DNA of 64,000 bases from Azospirillum agricola (GTDB lineage Bacteria > Pseudomonadota > Alphaproteobacteria > Azospirillales > Azospirillaceae): assembly GCF_017876095.1 (NCBI RefSeq), contig NZ_JAGINM010000005.1, positions 124,001 through 188,000 on the forward strand, in the 5' to 3' direction. This document shows positions 28,273-38,900 of this stretch, piece after piece (position 1 is the stretch's first letter; the number at the start of each line of letters is the position of its first letter). Both the position numbers and the translations under genes were made by a program. Below the pieces are notes generated by a model that did not search any database, was not told the DNA's origin, and worked only from the letters and a program-made list of their open reading frames with translations.

Positions 28273-29156
28273 GGCAGCCCCCCCTGCACCGGCTTCTGGT
28301 AGAGGATGGCGTCCGGGAAGCGCCGGGGAACGAAAAGCGAGGAGATGCGGCTCATGCTCTCCGAATGGCCGAGGCACACGAACCCGTTGGGCGCCAGAGC
28401 GTCATAGAACATCGATGCGGCCTCCCTTCGGCCAAGGTCGTCGAAATAGATCAGCAGGTTCCGGCAGAAGATGACGTCGATGCCGCGAAAGGCGCGCAGC
28501 TGTTCGGGATCGACGATGTTGACGTGCGAGAAATCGATGGACTCGCGCAGCTCCTCGATGATCCGCCAGCGGTCGGGGTCGGAACCGACCCGCCGGAAAT
28601 ATTTGGCCCGCAGATGCGCCGGCAGCCCCTGGAGCGACCGTTCCTCGTAAATCCCCTCCTGGGCGCGGGCAAGGACCGACGAATCGATGTCGGAGGCGTA
28701 CAGCTCGATCTCGAACTCGTCCACCCGCCGCCAATGCTCCAGCAGCATGATGGCGATGGAGTAGGGCTCCTCGCCGGTCGAGCAGCCGGCCGACCAGATG
28801 CGCACCCGCGCGCCCGGCGGACGCCCGCGCACCACCTCGTCCAGGGCCGAATTGACGAGGCAGTCGAACTGGTACTTCTCGCGGAAGAAATAGGTCTCGT
28901 TCACCGTCATCAGGTTCACGAGAAGCTGCAATTCCTCGCCCGAGGCCTGGAATCGCAGAAGCCGCATGTACTCGCGCACGGTGGCGGCGCCCACCGCCGC
29001 CATGCGGGCGGCGACGCGGCGGTCGACGAAATAGCGCTTGGCCTCGGTGAAGGACAGGCCGGTCCTCTCCCGCAGGAAATCGCAGAGCATCTCATAGTCG
29101 GCCGGCGGCAGGCCGGGGGACGACTCGTCGGGAGGAGCGTTCATTCCGGCGGTCAT
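28269..29156 (-). CDS. cheR: CheR chemoreceptor methyltransferase
   Basis: 295 aa. The N-terminal helical domain (DYEMLCDFLRERTGLSF) precedes a SAM-binding domain with IWSAGCSTGEEPYSIAI and the catalytic-site region NETYFFRE and IFCRNLLIYFD. It would methylate glutamates of the soluble receptor encoded in this operon. No C-terminal TPR extension. The start overlaps the stop of the HEAT-repeat gene (ATGA). Confidence 0.93.
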   Translation of the reverse strand: MTAGMNAPPDESSPGLPPADYEMLCDFLRERTGLSFTEAKRYFVDRRVAARMAAVGAATVREYMRLLRFQASGEELQLLVNLMTVNETYFFREKYQFDCLVNSALDEVVRGRPPGARVRIWSAGCSTGEEPYSIAIMLLEHWRRVDEFEIELYASDIDSSVLARAQEGIYEERSLQGLPAHLRAKYFRRVGSDPDRWRIIEELRESIDFSHVNIVDPEQLRAFRGIDVIFCRNLLIYFDDLGRREAASMFYDALAPNGFVCLGHSESMSRISSLFVPRRFPDAILYQKPVQGGLP

Positions 29157-29770
29157 CCGCCCCGGAAGCGGCGCCGCGCCGCGTCGACCGAGAAGCCGAC
29201 CATCGGGTCCTCCGGAAAGCGCAGGAGCAGCCGCTCCAGGGCGGGCAGCGCCGCCGGGTCGCCGATCTCGCCCAGCGCCTCGACGGCGGCGAGGCAGACG
29301 TTGACGTGGGGATCCTGCTCCAGGACTCCGGCCAGCCAGGCCGGACGCTCGGGATGGCGCAGCTTGCCGACGAGTTGGACCGCGAAGATCCGCAGGTCGG
29401 AATCGGCATGGCCGAGCAGCGGCACGACCGACGGGGCAACGGACTCGCCCGGCATCTGCTGAACGCTTTCCAGAACGGCGTTGCGCAGTCCGGCGTCCTC
29501 GCGGGCGAGCAGCGGCAGCAGCGCCTCCACCGCCTCGCCCGTGCCGATGCGGACCAGCGCGGTCAGGATCGCCTCGCGGACACCGGGCTCGGTCTCGATC
29601 GCCAGCCGGTCGGCCAGCGGGGACACCGCGCCGGGGTCCTGCGCCAGCCGGTGCGCCGCCTGCCGCCGCACGGCGGCGTCGGAATCCGACAGCCCGGCGC
29701 GCGGATCGGCGCCGGGCGCCTCGGCCGCCGGAACCGGGGCCGCGTTCTTCTTGGCCTTGACCAGCGCCAT
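29153..29770 (-). CDS. HEAT-repeat scaffold protein of the chemosensory operon
   Basis: 205 aa built of about five HEAT-type helical repeats, with motifs such as AVRRQAAHRLAQDP, GVREAILTALVRIG, GLRNAVLESVQQMP and NVCLAAVEALGEIGDPAALP. Helical-repeat proteins of this kind mediate protein-protein contacts. It begins MALVKAKKNAAP, closely resembling the [10 protein letters not shown] start of the receptor in the same operon. ATG 29770 has a GGGGAGGA ribosome-binding site. It lies 54 nt after cheB and overlaps cheR. Confidence 0.85.
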   Translation of the reverse strand: MALVKAKKNAAPVPAAEAPGADPRAGLSDSDAAVRRQAAHRLAQDPGAVSPLADRLAIETEPGVREAILTALVRIGTGEAVEALLPLLAREDAGLRNAVLESVQQMPGESVAPSVVPLLGHADSDLRIFAVQLVGKLRHPERPAWLAGVLEQDPHVNVCLAAVEALGEIGDPAALPALERLLLRFPEDPMVGFSVDAARRRFRGG

Positions 29771-29824
29771 CCCATGTCCTCCCCTTGCGGGTTTCAAGCG
29801 TGCGAAACCCGGTGTGTCCACCCC

Positions 29825-30910
29825 TCACCCCGTCCGCCGGCCGGGCGGGGCCAGCAGCCGCGCCAGATGCCCGGCGATCCGTTCGGACGGAAGGACGATG
29901 CTGGCGCCGCCGCGCCGGATCAGATCCTGCGGCATGCCGAAGACGACGGCGCTCTCCTCCGACTCCGCGACGGTGCGGCCTCCCGCCTTGCGCAGCTCGG
30001 TCATCGCCTCGGCGCCGTCGTTGCCCATGCCGGTCAGCAGCACGCCGACCAGACGCTCGGGCGGCAGCAGCCGCATGGCGCTGCGCACCAGACGGTCGGC
30101 GCTGGGGTGCCAGGGTTTCTCGCCCCCCGGCGGCACGGGCGTCACCATCAGGCGCCCGCCGCGCCGGACCAGCTCGACGTCGGCCCCGCCCCGCGCGATG
30201 CAGACGCAGCCCGGCTCCAGCGCCATCGGCGCGGCGGCCTCGACCACGCGCAGGGCGCAGAGTTCGTCGAGCCGGCGGGCCAGGGGGCCCGTGAAGGCCA
30301 CCGGCATGTGCTGGGCGACGATCATCGGCCAGGGAAATCCGGCGGGCAGGGCCGACAGGATCTCCTCCAGCGTGCTCGGCCCGCCGGTGGAGACGCCGAC
30401 CAGCACGGCCCCCATCCCCTCAGCCTCCGGCACCGCGCTGTCCGGGTCCGGCGGAGCCGCGAAATCCTCTCCGGCGATGCGGGCGCGGGTCAGCCGCAGC
30501 CGCTCGCGCAGATTGCGCGCCCGGCGCGGCCGGGCATGGGCGGCGGCGGCCACGGTGTCGACCAGAGTCTCGGCGATGAGGCCGAGCGCGCCGGCCGACG
30601 GCTTGCGCACCGCCTCGACCGCGCCGAGCCGCAGGGCCTCCAGCGTCGCCTCCGCCCCGGCGGCGGTCAGGGCGGACACCATCACCACCGGCTTGGGATG
30701 CTCGACCATGATGCGGGCGAGGCAGGTCAGGCCGTCCATGCCGGGCATGGTGACGTCCAGCGTCACCACGTCGGGGTCGAAGACCGGCAGCAGCGCCAGC
30801 GCGTCGCTGCCGTTCACCGCCGTCTCGACGACGAATCCCGCCCCGCTCAGCAGCTCGCCGATCCGGCGGCGCATCAGCGCGGAATCATCCACCACCAGAA
30901 CCTTGGTCAT
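29825..30910 (-). CDS. cheB: CheB receptor methylesterase/response regulator
   Basis: 361 aa. The receiver domain has Asp52 in VVTLDVTMPGMDG. The linker is followed by a methylesterase domain with catalytic Ser174 (VGVSTGGPST), His201 (VAQHMP) and Asp298 (GMGNDGAEAM). It would demethylate or deamidate receptor glutamates under CheA control, opposing CheR. It starts 20 nt after the triple-CheW gene. Confidence 0.94.
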   Translation of the reverse strand: MTKVLVVDDSALMRRRIGELLSGAGFVVETAVNGSDALALLPVFDPDVVTLDVTMPGMDGLTCLARIMVEHPKPVVMVSALTAAGAEATLEALRLGAVEAVRKPSAGALGLIAETLVDTVAAAAHARPRRARNLRERLRLTRARIAGEDFAAPPDPDSAVPEAEGMGAVLVGVSTGGPSTLEEILSALPAGFPWPMIVAQHMPVAFTGPLARRLDELCALRVVEAAAPMALEPGCVCIARGGADVELVRRGGRLMVTPVPPGGEKPWHPSADRLVRSAMRLLPPERLVGVLLTGMGNDGAEAMTELRKAGGRTVAESEESAVVFGMPQDLIRRGGASIVLPSERIAGHLARLLAPPGRRTG

Positions 30911-30930
30911 TCCCGCTCCATCCCCGCCGG

Positions 30931-32580
30931 TCAGGCCGAAAGCAGCGGGGCCGAAGGCAGCAGGGCGGACAGGCGGTCCATGTCGAGCAGCCCGTCGGAC
31001 TCCATCAGCAGGATCAGACGCGCACTCCCCGCTTCGCCCGCCAACGTGGCGACCCGGCGGATCAGCCGGCGCTGGGCGTCGGACACCGACGGCGCCGGAC
31101 CGATCCGGTCGGCCGGCACCGCCAGCAGCCCGGCCGTCCCGTCCACCAGCAGCCCGACTCGCGCCTCGCCCTGGGCGATCACCACCACGCGGCCCCGGTC
31201 GCTCCCGCCTGGGGCGCCACCCCGACCGCCGCCATCCGCCGGCAGGCCCAGCAGCCGGCGCAGATCGACCAGCGGCAGAACGGCTCCGCGCAGCGTCAGG
31301 ACCCCCGCCACGAAGTCCGGCGCGTTGGGCAGCGGAACCGGCGCGTCGGGCCGGCGCAGCACCTCCTGCACGGCGGCGACCGGCAGGCCGTACTCCGCTC
31401 CGGCCAGCCGGAACACCACGAAACGCTCGTCGGCGTCGACGGTGGCGCCGATGGTGGCGCCGATGGCGGCATTCCCACGCGTCCCTGACCGCTCCATCGC
31501 CGCCTCCCCCTCACCGCCCAGCGACAGGCCGTGGCGGAACATGCGCGCCGCCGACAGCACCGACACCAGACGGCCGCCGTCCCCGGCGCGGGCGATGCCG
31601 TCGAGATCCTCGAATTCCGCCTCGCGGGCCAGCAGCGGCGGCACCGGGTCGATCAGCGCGCGATCGATGCCCAGGATCTCCCGCACCTCGTCCACCACCA
31701 CCCCGACCAGCGCGTCGCCGCCCCCGGCCTGGACCACCACGACCCGGCCCCCGGAGCCCTCGCCGGCGGCGCCGAGGCCGAACAGGGCGCGCAGCCCGAT
31801 CAGCGGCAGCAGCCGGTCGCGCAGCGGCACGACCCCCAGCAGATGCGCCTTGGCCCTGGCCATGCGGGTGACGCCGGCCGGCGCCGGCAGGACCTCCCGG
31901 ACCTGTTCGACCGGCAGGGCGAACTCCTGTCCGGCACCCCCGAACACCAGCAGCCGCGCGCGATCCACGGGCGCCGCCGTTGCCGGGTGGATGGCCGGAG
32001 ACGCGGGACCGATCCCGCCCGCCAGCGCGCTCCGCGGCGCCGCGGCGGCCCACCCCGCGCCGAACTGGCGGTCGATCAGCGCGCCGCTGTCGAGAATGGC
32101 CACGGCCCCGTCGCGCAGCACGCCGGCGAGCAGGGCGGCGTCGACCACCGGAGCCTCCGCGTCGTCGATCGGATCGATGCGGTCGGGAGCCGCGCGGACC
32201 ATGCCGGCCATGCCGTCGACCCGCAGCCCGACCGGCTGCCCCTGGTGCCGCACCACCACGACGCGTCCGCCCGTCCCGCCCTCTCCGCCGGCTCCGTCTC
32301 CGCTCCCGTCTCCGCTCCCGGACTCCTGGCCGAGCGCGCGGCCCAGATCGAGCACCGGCATCGCGGCGCCATGCCATTGCGCCAACCCGTCCAGGCCGGG
32401 CGGCCCCAGCGGAACACGGACCACCTCCGGCGGCCGGACGACCTCCAGCACCTCGGCCAGCGGCAGGGCGAAGCCCAGCCCGGCGGCCCGGACCGTAACG
32501 AAGGCCAGCGCCCCGGCGGCCCCGCCCCCGGTACCTGTCCCTGCCCCGGCCGCTTCCCGGTCGGTCGCGGCGGCGCTCAC
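30931..32580 (-). CDS. cheW: Triple-domain CheW coupling protein
   Basis: 549 aa composed of three CheW domains at roughly 22-165, 205-355 and 385-525, separated by low-complexity Gly/Ala-rich linkers. Each repeats the family pattern: a first strand with F[AG]LP ([39 protein letters not shown]), a central PV[LI]DL/PLIGL/PLVDL strand and a V[GS][LV]xVDxxxG/E strand. No catalytic domain. It could bridge several receptor or kinase units at once. The GTG start overlaps the receptor stop codon (GTGA). Confidence 0.9.
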   Translation of the reverse strand: MSAAATDREAAGAGTGTGGGAAGALAFVTVRAAGLGFALPLAEVLEVVRPPEVVRVPLGPPGLDGLAQWHGAAMPVLDLGRALGQESGSGDGSGDGAGGEGGTGGRVVVVRHQGQPVGLRVDGMAGMVRAAPDRIDPIDDAEAPVVDAALLAGVLRDGAVAILDSGALIDRQFGAGWAAAAPRSALAGGIGPASPAIHPATAAPVDRARLLVFGGAGQEFALPVEQVREVLPAPAGVTRMARAKAHLLGVVPLRDRLLPLIGLRALFGLGAAGEGSGGRVVVVQAGGGDALVGVVVDEVREILGIDRALIDPVPPLLAREAEFEDLDGIARAGDGGRLVSVLSAARMFRHGLSLGGEGEAAMERSGTRGNAAIGATIGATVDADERFVVFRLAGAEYGLPVAAVQEVLRRPDAPVPLPNAPDFVAGVLTLRGAVLPLVDLRRLLGLPADGGGRGGAPGGSDRGRVVVIAQGEARVGLLVDGTAGLLAVPADRIGPAPSVSDAQRRLIRRVATLAGEAGSARLILLMESDGLLDMDRLSALLPSAPLLSA

Positions 32581-34547
32581 GCGGCGCCCAGCAGGCTGTC
32601 GGCCATCGCGGCGATCTCCTCGATGGCGGCGGCCAGCTCCTCGGCCCCCTTGGCCTGCTCGCGCGCGGCCTTGGCGGCTTCGGACGCCGCGATGTTGGCG
32701 GCGGCGGCGGCGGTCGCCACCTGATCGACGCCGACGCGGGTTTCCCGCAGCGCGACCGACACCTCGCTGGACGCGGCGACGATGTCCCGGCTGCCGGCCG
32801 TCACCGTCCGCAACTCCTCCGCGGCGGTGGCCAGGGTCGCGGCGAAGGCGCGGTGGCGCACGGTCTCGGCGGCGGCGGCGGCGGCGATCTCCTCGATGTC
32901 GCGGCGGACGTGGAGAACCTGGTCCTGGATGTCGCGCACGATGTCCTTGACGCGCTCGGCGTTCCGCGCGCTGTCCTGGGACAGGTTGCGGATGTCGTTG
33001 CTGACCACGGTGAAGCCGCGCCCGTAGTCGCCGGCCCGCGCCGCCTCGATGGAGCCGCTGACCGCCAGCATCCCGGTCTGGATCGACACCATGGTGATGG
33101 CGTCCACCACCTTGTCGATCCGGCGCCCCAGCCGGTCCAGCCCGTCCATCCGCGCGATGGCGGCGCGCGCCGACTCGACCGCGCCGGTCACGCCGTCGGC
33201 CAGTTCCCCCAGCATCCCGCGCATCTCGCCCAGCAGATCCTCCATCGCGGCGGAGCGGTCGAGCGCCTCCCGCGCCCGGTCGCCCCCCAGCTTGGCGGCG
33301 GCGTCGATCTCGGTGATCGCGGAGGCGAGCTGGTGGGTCGCGGCGCTCTGCGTCTGGGCGCCGCCGGCGATCTGGCCGATGGCGGTCATGATCTGGGCGG
33401 CGGCGCGGTTGATCTCCTCGATGGCGGCCGACAGCTCGTCGGCGGAGGAGGCCAGGTCGTCGGCGGTCGAGGCGAGGTTGGCCGCCCCCTCCAGCTCCTC
33501 GGAAACCTCCGCCAGCAGGCTGGCGGCGCGTTCGCTCTGGGCCAGGGCCTGCGCCTGCTCGCCGACCGTCTTCAACGCCTCCTCGGCGGCGGCGGACTGC
33601 TCCTCGGCGCTGGCGGCGATGGTCTCCGCCCCCTTCTGCGCCTCGCGGGCGGCCTGGTCGGCCTCGGCGGCGGCGCGGATGGTTTCCTGCGCGCCCTGGG
33701 CGACGGTCGCCATGTCGACGCGCATCGTCTCCAGCCGCTCGACGATCCGCCGGCCGCGCCCGACCTCGGTCTTGGCGGCCTCCGACGAGGCGACGATGCC
33801 GCCGGCGATGGCGGTGACGGACTCCTGGATCGAGGCGACCATCGCCTGGACGTCGTTGGCGCTGCGCTCCGACCGGTCGGCCAGCGCCTGCACCTCGTCG
33901 GCGACCACGGCGAAGCCGCGCCCGCTGTCCCCGGCGCGGGCCGCCTCGATGGCGGCGTTGAGCGCCAGCAGGTTGGTCTGCTCGGCGATGGCGGCGACGC
34001 CCTGGACGATGGTCCCGATCTCCGACGCGTGGCTCTCCAGGTCGCGCACCAGCCGGACCGACGCCTCCTGCCGCTCCGACGAGCGGACGATGGCGTCGAT
34101 GGAGGCGAGGATCTGGACGCTCACCGCCTTGACGGTGGCCTGAAGGGCCTCGATCCGGACGACGGCCTGCTCGGCGTTGCCGCGCGACGCGCCGACCAGC
34201 TCGCCGGCGCGCCCGATCATGCGCTGCGACTGCTGGGTGGACCCCGCCGCCTGCTCGGCCCCGGCGGCGATCTGCTCCATCGCCTTGCGCAGTTCCTCCG
34301 ACGCCGAGGCCGCCTGGGCGACGCCGCTGGCCAGCTCGCCCGCCGCCGTGGCGATCCCGGCGGCGGCCTGACGGCGGCGCGAGTTGGCCCGGGCCTTGCG
34401 CTGCTGCACGGCCGCCGCTCCGCCGGACAGCGACGGCGACGGCGCCGGGGCGGGCGGCGGAACGGAGGCGGCGGGGCCCTGGTCGGCCGTTCCGACGCCC
34501 GGCGTCCTGCGGGACGTGTCGATCTGCTTCTTCTTGATGAGTGCCAT
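32577..34547 (-). CDS. Soluble chemoreceptor with two tandem signalling hairpin tips
   Basis: 656 aa, no membrane segment and no recognisable sensor domain; after a basic, Pro-rich N-terminus ([10 protein letters not shown]) it is helical throughout. Two MCP tip regions are visible: residues ~188-220 ([19 protein letters not shown]) and ~488-523 ([19 protein letters not shown]). The first is canonical; the second keeps the glutamate-arginine core but changes the hydrophobic tip. It should activate the CheA of the same operon through the triple CheW. ATG 34547 has GAGGGAC upstream. The stop overlaps the next gene. Confidence 0.88.
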   Translation of the reverse strand: MALIKKKQIDTSRRTPGVGTADQGPAASVPPPAPAPSPSLSGGAAAVQQRKARANSRRRQAAAGIATAAGELASGVAQAASASEELRKAMEQIAAGAEQAAGSTQQSQRMIGRAGELVGASRGNAEQAVVRIEALQATVKAVSVQILASIDAIVRSSERQEASVRLVRDLESHASEIGTIVQGVAAIAEQTNLLALNAAIEAARAGDSGRGFAVVADEVQALADRSERSANDVQAMVASIQESVTAIAGGIVASSEAAKTEVGRGRRIVERLETMRVDMATVAQGAQETIRAAAEADQAAREAQKGAETIAASAEEQSAAAEEALKTVGEQAQALAQSERAASLLAEVSEELEGAANLASTADDLASSADELSAAIEEINRAAAQIMTAIGQIAGGAQTQSAATHQLASAITEIDAAAKLGGDRAREALDRSAAMEDLLGEMRGMLGELADGVTGAVESARAAIARMDGLDRLGRRIDKVVDAITMVSIQTGMLAVSGSIEAARAGDYGRGFTVVSNDIRNLSQDSARNAERVKDIVRDIQDQVLHVRRDIEEIAAAAAAETVRHRAFAATLATAAEELRTVTAGSRDIVAASSEVSVALRETRVGVDQVATAAAAANIAASEAAKAAREQAKGAEELAAAIEEIAAMADSLLGAA

Positions 34548-34613
34548 GTCCCTCGGTTCCCCAAACCGGCGCGCCCGCGCGCCCTCGTCACCCACGTCTC
34601 CGCGTTCCCGCGT

Positions 34614-35348
34614 TCAGCCGCCCGACACACGCCCGATGAAGCGGCCGAGCGTCCCCCGCAAGCGCCCCATCGAGCCGGGATCGAGCATCAGCACGACCCG
34701 GCCGCCGAGCGTCTGGGCGGTGGCGCGCAGATCGATGCGGAACAGCACCACCGTGTCGTCCGCCTCCGCACCCGCAGCCCCACCCGCCTGGCCGCCTCCG
34801 GGGAAGCCCGCCTTGCGGCAATCCGCCAGGATCGCGGCGGCGGTTCCCCGGCGCACCGCCGGAAGGCTGGTGTCGATCCCGCCGCCCAACAGGTTGGCCA
34901 CCAGGGCCAGCGCGCTGTTCAGCACGATGTTGCCCAGTTCGGCCAGCGCCTCCTCCTCCATCGGACCGGCCTCTTCCGGCGGCACGTCGGGCGGCAGGGC
35001 CGCGCGCACCAGCGGAAGGCTGTCGGTCTCCGGAAACAGGAACAGCGCGGTGCCGTCGAAGACCCCGCCCAGCGACTCCGACACGCCGATCAGCGGGCCG
35101 GGCAGCGCCTCGCCCAGCGACCGGATGGCGGCGTCGGGGTCCATGACCTCCACCGAGGGGACCGACAGCCGCACCAGCTCGCCGACCATGCGGCCGAGCG
35201 CGGTCGACGCCCGGCCGATCCCCATGTTGCCGAGCTCGGCCAGCGCGTCGCGCTCCAGATCGGTCAGCCGCCGGTCCCATGCCTCGCCTGCCAAGCCGCC
35301 CGCCGGCCCGCCGGGCGGTCCATCGAGCTCCCCGGCCGCGGCGGTCAC
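34614..35348 (-). CDS. cheC: CheC-type CheY-phosphate phosphatase
   Basis: 244 aa with two copies of the CheC active-site helix: RDALAELGNMGIGRAS and EALAELGNIVLNSA. The E..N pair of each helix is intact, so both half-sites could be active. CheC dephosphorylates CheY-P and can also bind CheD, which is not in the window. A GTG start overlaps the cheY stop (GTGA), so phosphatase and first CheY are translationally coupled. An ATG was not available nearby. Confidence 0.85.
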   Translation of the reverse strand: MTAAAGELDGPPGGPAGGLAGEAWDRRLTDLERDALAELGNMGIGRASTALGRMVGELVRLSVPSVEVMDPDAAIRSLGEALPGPLIGVSESLGGVFDGTALFLFPETDSLPLVRAALPPDVPPEEAGPMEEEALAELGNIVLNSALALVANLLGGGIDTSLPAVRRGTAAAILADCRKAGFPGGGQAGGAAGAEADDTVVLFRIDLRATAQTLGGRVVLMLDPGSMGRLRGTLGRFIGRVSGG

Positions 35349-35731
35349 TCCGACGCCGCGCGGCGGCGCGGCAGGGCGGTGGAGGCCAGGAAGCGGCCCA
35401 CCTGTTCCTCGTCCAGCGGTTTCGGCATGAAGGCGGCGCCGACCGCGCGGATGCCCGACACCACGGCGTCCTGGGCGTTGGCGGTGATGATGGCGATGTG
35501 AATGTCCGGCTTGGCCGCGCGCAGCTTGGCCGCGGCCTCGACCCCGTTGTCGCCGGGCATGTTGTAGTCGATGATCGCGACGTCCACGGCAGCCTCGTCC
35601 AGTTTCCGGAAGAGTTCGTCGCCGTTCGCGGCCTCCACCACCGACCAATCGGGCTTATGACGCAAAATCATCGCCCGCACGTGCATGCGGGACAGTTTGC
35701 TGTCATCGACAATGATCGCTGTCTTACTCAC
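35345..35731 (-). CDS. cheY: CheY-like response regulator, first gene of the chemosensory operon
   Basis: 128 aa receiver with pocket IIVDDSKLSR, phospho-acceptor Asp55 in VAIIDYNMPGDNG, Thr in IITANAQ and the conserved Lys in FMPKPLDE. It is the 5' gene of a ten-gene operon and is coupled to cheC. A likely promoter element lies 41 nt upstream. It differs clearly from the second CheY of the same operon, so the two probably have different roles (output or phosphate sink). Confidence 0.9.
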   Translation of the reverse strand: MSKTAIIVDDSKLSRMHVRAMILRHKPDWSVVEAANGDELFRKLDEAAVDVAIIDYNMPGDNGVEAAAKLRAAKPDIHIAIITANAQDAVVSGIRAVGAAFMPKPLDEEQVGRFLASTALPRRRAASE

Positions 35732-35766
35732 GTTATATGCCCTTAGGCGAGAGGTTCGGCAATTTT

Positions 35767-35794
35767 CCCCGATTATACAGTTTGTTTATCGGGG
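35767..35794. promoter_or_regulatory. Divergent promoter region: TATAAT within an inverted repeat
   Basis: On the minus strand a perfect TATAAT (35772-35777) lies 41 nt upstream of the first cheY, with no convincing -35 hexamer at 16-18 nt. The -10 sits inside a 7-bp inverted repeat, CCCCGAT (35767-35773) against ATCGGGG (35788-35794), which could be an operator. The surroundings (35732-35923) are the most AT-rich part of this area and also serve the divergent TPR gene. Confidence 0.45.
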
Positions 35795-35923
35795 CACCAG
35801 CCCCTCTCAATGCCGTCGAAGACTTGAAGTTCCCGACGAACGGCCACCCACGGTTTTCCCGGCGCGTCATCATGGTCGAAGCGTGCTATCAAGAGGTGCC
35901 GGGACCGCAACGCCGCAACCTTG

Positions 35924-38900
35924 ATGACCCTTCCGCCTCCCCCCTCCCTCGCCGACGCGCTGGCCCGGCACCGTGCCGGCGACCTCGCCGGGGCGGAAGA
36001 GGGCTACCGCGCCATCCTCGCCGCCGACTCCGGCCAGCCGGACGCCCTGCATCTGCTCGGCGTGCTGGCCCACCAGTGCGGCCATCACGGGGAGGCGGTC
36101 CGGCTGATCGGCGAGGCGCTGGCCCGGCGGAACGGCATCGCCGAGTATCACGCCAACCTCGGGCTGGCGCTGCACGCGCTCGGCCGGACGGCGGAGGCGG
36201 AGGCCGCCTACCGCCGGGCGCTCGACCGGCGGGAGGCTTATCCGGAGGCGCACAACAGCCTGGGCAGCGCCCTTCAGGAGCGCGGCCGGCTGGAGGAGGC
36301 GGCCGCCCATTACCGCCGCGCGCTGGATCTGCGCGGCGACTACGCGGAGGCCTGGACCAACCTCGGCACCGCGCTGCGCGCCGCCGACCGGACCGGCGAG
36401 GCGGAGGACGCCCTGCGCCGGGCCTTGCGGCTCGATCCGGAAAACCCGGTGGCGCTGACCAACCTGGGCGTCCTGCTGAAGGAGGCCGGCCGGCTCGCGG
36501 AAGCCGAGGCCGCCCATGCCGGGGCGCTGCGCCACGCCCCCGGCGACCCGGAGACGCTGGTCAACATGGCCCTGCTGCGCGAGGCGCAGGGCCGCCCGGC
36601 CGACGCCGAGGCGCTGCACCGGCAGGCGCTGGCGACCGACCCGGACTTTCCGCTGGCGCGCTGGAACCTCGCCCTGCTGCTGCTCGGCCAGGGGCGGCTG
36701 GCGGAGGGGCAGGCGCTCTACGAGGCGCGATTCGCCTCCCGCCGGGTGCAGGGTGGGCGCGACGACCTCGCCATGCCGCGCTGGGACGGCGACGATCCGG
36801 CCGGCCGGCGCATCCTGGCGTGGCGCGAGCAGGGGCTGGGCGACGAGCTGCTGTTCGGCTCCATCCTTCCCGATCTGGCGGCGCGGCTCGCCGCCTCGTC
36901 CGGGCATCTCGTGGTCGAATGCGACGCGCGGCTGGTCGGGTTGCTGGCCCGCTCGCTTCCCGGCGCCACGGTGCGGGCGCCGACGGCGGGACCGGCCGAC
37001 GCCGACCGGCACGTCGCCATGGGGTCGCTGCCCGGCCTGATGCGGCGGCGGCTGGCCGATTTTCCGGCGGCGGCGGATTCGGGGACGGCAGATTCAGGAG
37101 CGGCGGGCTGGCTGAAGGCCGATCCGGGCTTGGCCGCGCGATGGCGCGAAAGGCTGGACGCGCTCGGGCCGGGGCTGCGGGTGGGAATCTGCTGGCGAAG
37201 CCGGCTGCGGGCCGGGGAACGCAAGAAATCCTACACGGCGCTCGCCGATTGGGCGCCGCTGTTCGCCGTGCCCGGCCTGACGCTGGTCAGCCTGCAATAT
37301 GACGGGGCCGAGGCGGAGATCGTGGAGGCCGAGGCGCGCTTCGGCGTGAGGCTGCACCGCTGGGCCGACGCCGACCTGACGGAGGATCTGGAGACGGCGG
37401 CGGCGCTGACGGCCGGTCTCGACCTCGTGGTGACGGTGGCGACCTCGGTCGGCGAGATGGCGGGAGCGCTCGGCGTGCCGGTCTGGCGCTTCGGCCAAGC
37501 TGGTGACTGGACCGCTCTGGGCACGGCGGTGCGCCCCTGGTTTCCAGCCATGCGGCTGTGGAGCGCGCGGCCCGGCGAGGGGCTGGGCGACGTGCTCGGG
37601 CGGATCGCGGACGCGTTGCGGCGGATGGCGCGGGAGCCGGCAAACCGGGCGACCGCCCTGCTCGCCGAGGCCCGCCACCTTCACGACGCCGGCCGCTGGC
37701 CCGATGCCGAGAAGGCCTACCAGCGCCTCCTCGACCTCGATTCGAACAACGCGGACGCCCTGGAGGGCTATGGCTGGCTCGGCTGGCAGGCCGGGCGGCC
37801 GGACATCGCCGTCACGCTGCTGACCCGCGCCATCGCGGCCAAGCCGACGGCCGGCCGCCACCGGCGGCGGGCGCTCGCCCACCAGACCCTGGGCGACCTC
37901 GCCGCCGCCGAAGCCGACTGGAGCGACGCCGCCGCCCTCGCCCCCGACGACGTGGAGGCGCTCGGCAGCCTGGGTGCCCTGCGGTTGAGCCGGGGCGACG
38001 CGGCGGGGTCGGCCGAGGCGACGCGGGCGGCGCTGCGTCACGCTCCCGATCACGCCGGCCTGCACGCCAATTTCGGGCTGGCGCTCCAGGCGGCGGCGGG
38101 CGGCGGCACGGCCTCCCTGCGCCGCGCGCTCGCCCTCGACCCGGCGCTGGCGGAGGCGTGGAACGGGTTGGCCGCCGGGGAAGCCGGCACGGCGGCGGAG
38201 CGCGCCGCGCGCCGGGCCCTGCGGCTGCGCCCCGGCTATCCCGAGGCGATGGGCAACCTCGGCGTGGCGCTTCTGGCGCTGGACCGCGCCGACGAGGCGG
38301 TGGCGAGCCTGCGCGCCGCCCTGCGCGTCCGGCCGGAGGATGGCGGCACCCTCGCCAATCTGGCCCTGGCGCTGGAGCGCGGCGGCGACGGCAACGCGGC
38401 CGGGCTGGTCTGGTGGCGGCTGATCCTGCTCGCGCCCGGCGGCGGCGAGGGCTGGGCCGGGCTGGCGGATCTGCGGCAGCGGCAGGCCCGGCTGGACGCG
38501 GCGCTGAAGGCCTGGGGACGGGCGCTGACGGCGGCGCCGGGGCGGGCGGACTGGCGCTACAACCTGGGCAACGCGCTGCACGCCGCCGGCCGGCCGGCGG
38601 AGGCCGACGCCGCCTACCGCCTCGCGGTGGAAACGGATCCGTCCATGACCCTGGCGGCCTTCAACCGGGGCTACGCGGCGCTGGCGCGCGGCGAGCTGGC
38701 GGCGGGCTGGGCCGGGCTGGAGGCGCGTTTCGCCTCGGGACAGGCGTTGCCGGACCGGCGCTTCCGCATTCCGGGTTGGGACGGCGGCGATCTGGCGGGA
38801 CGGACCGTGCTGGTCTGGCGGGAGCAGGGGATCGGCGACGAGCTGATGCACAGCTCCTGCTACGCCGACCTGATCGCGCGGGCCGGACGGGTGGTCATCG

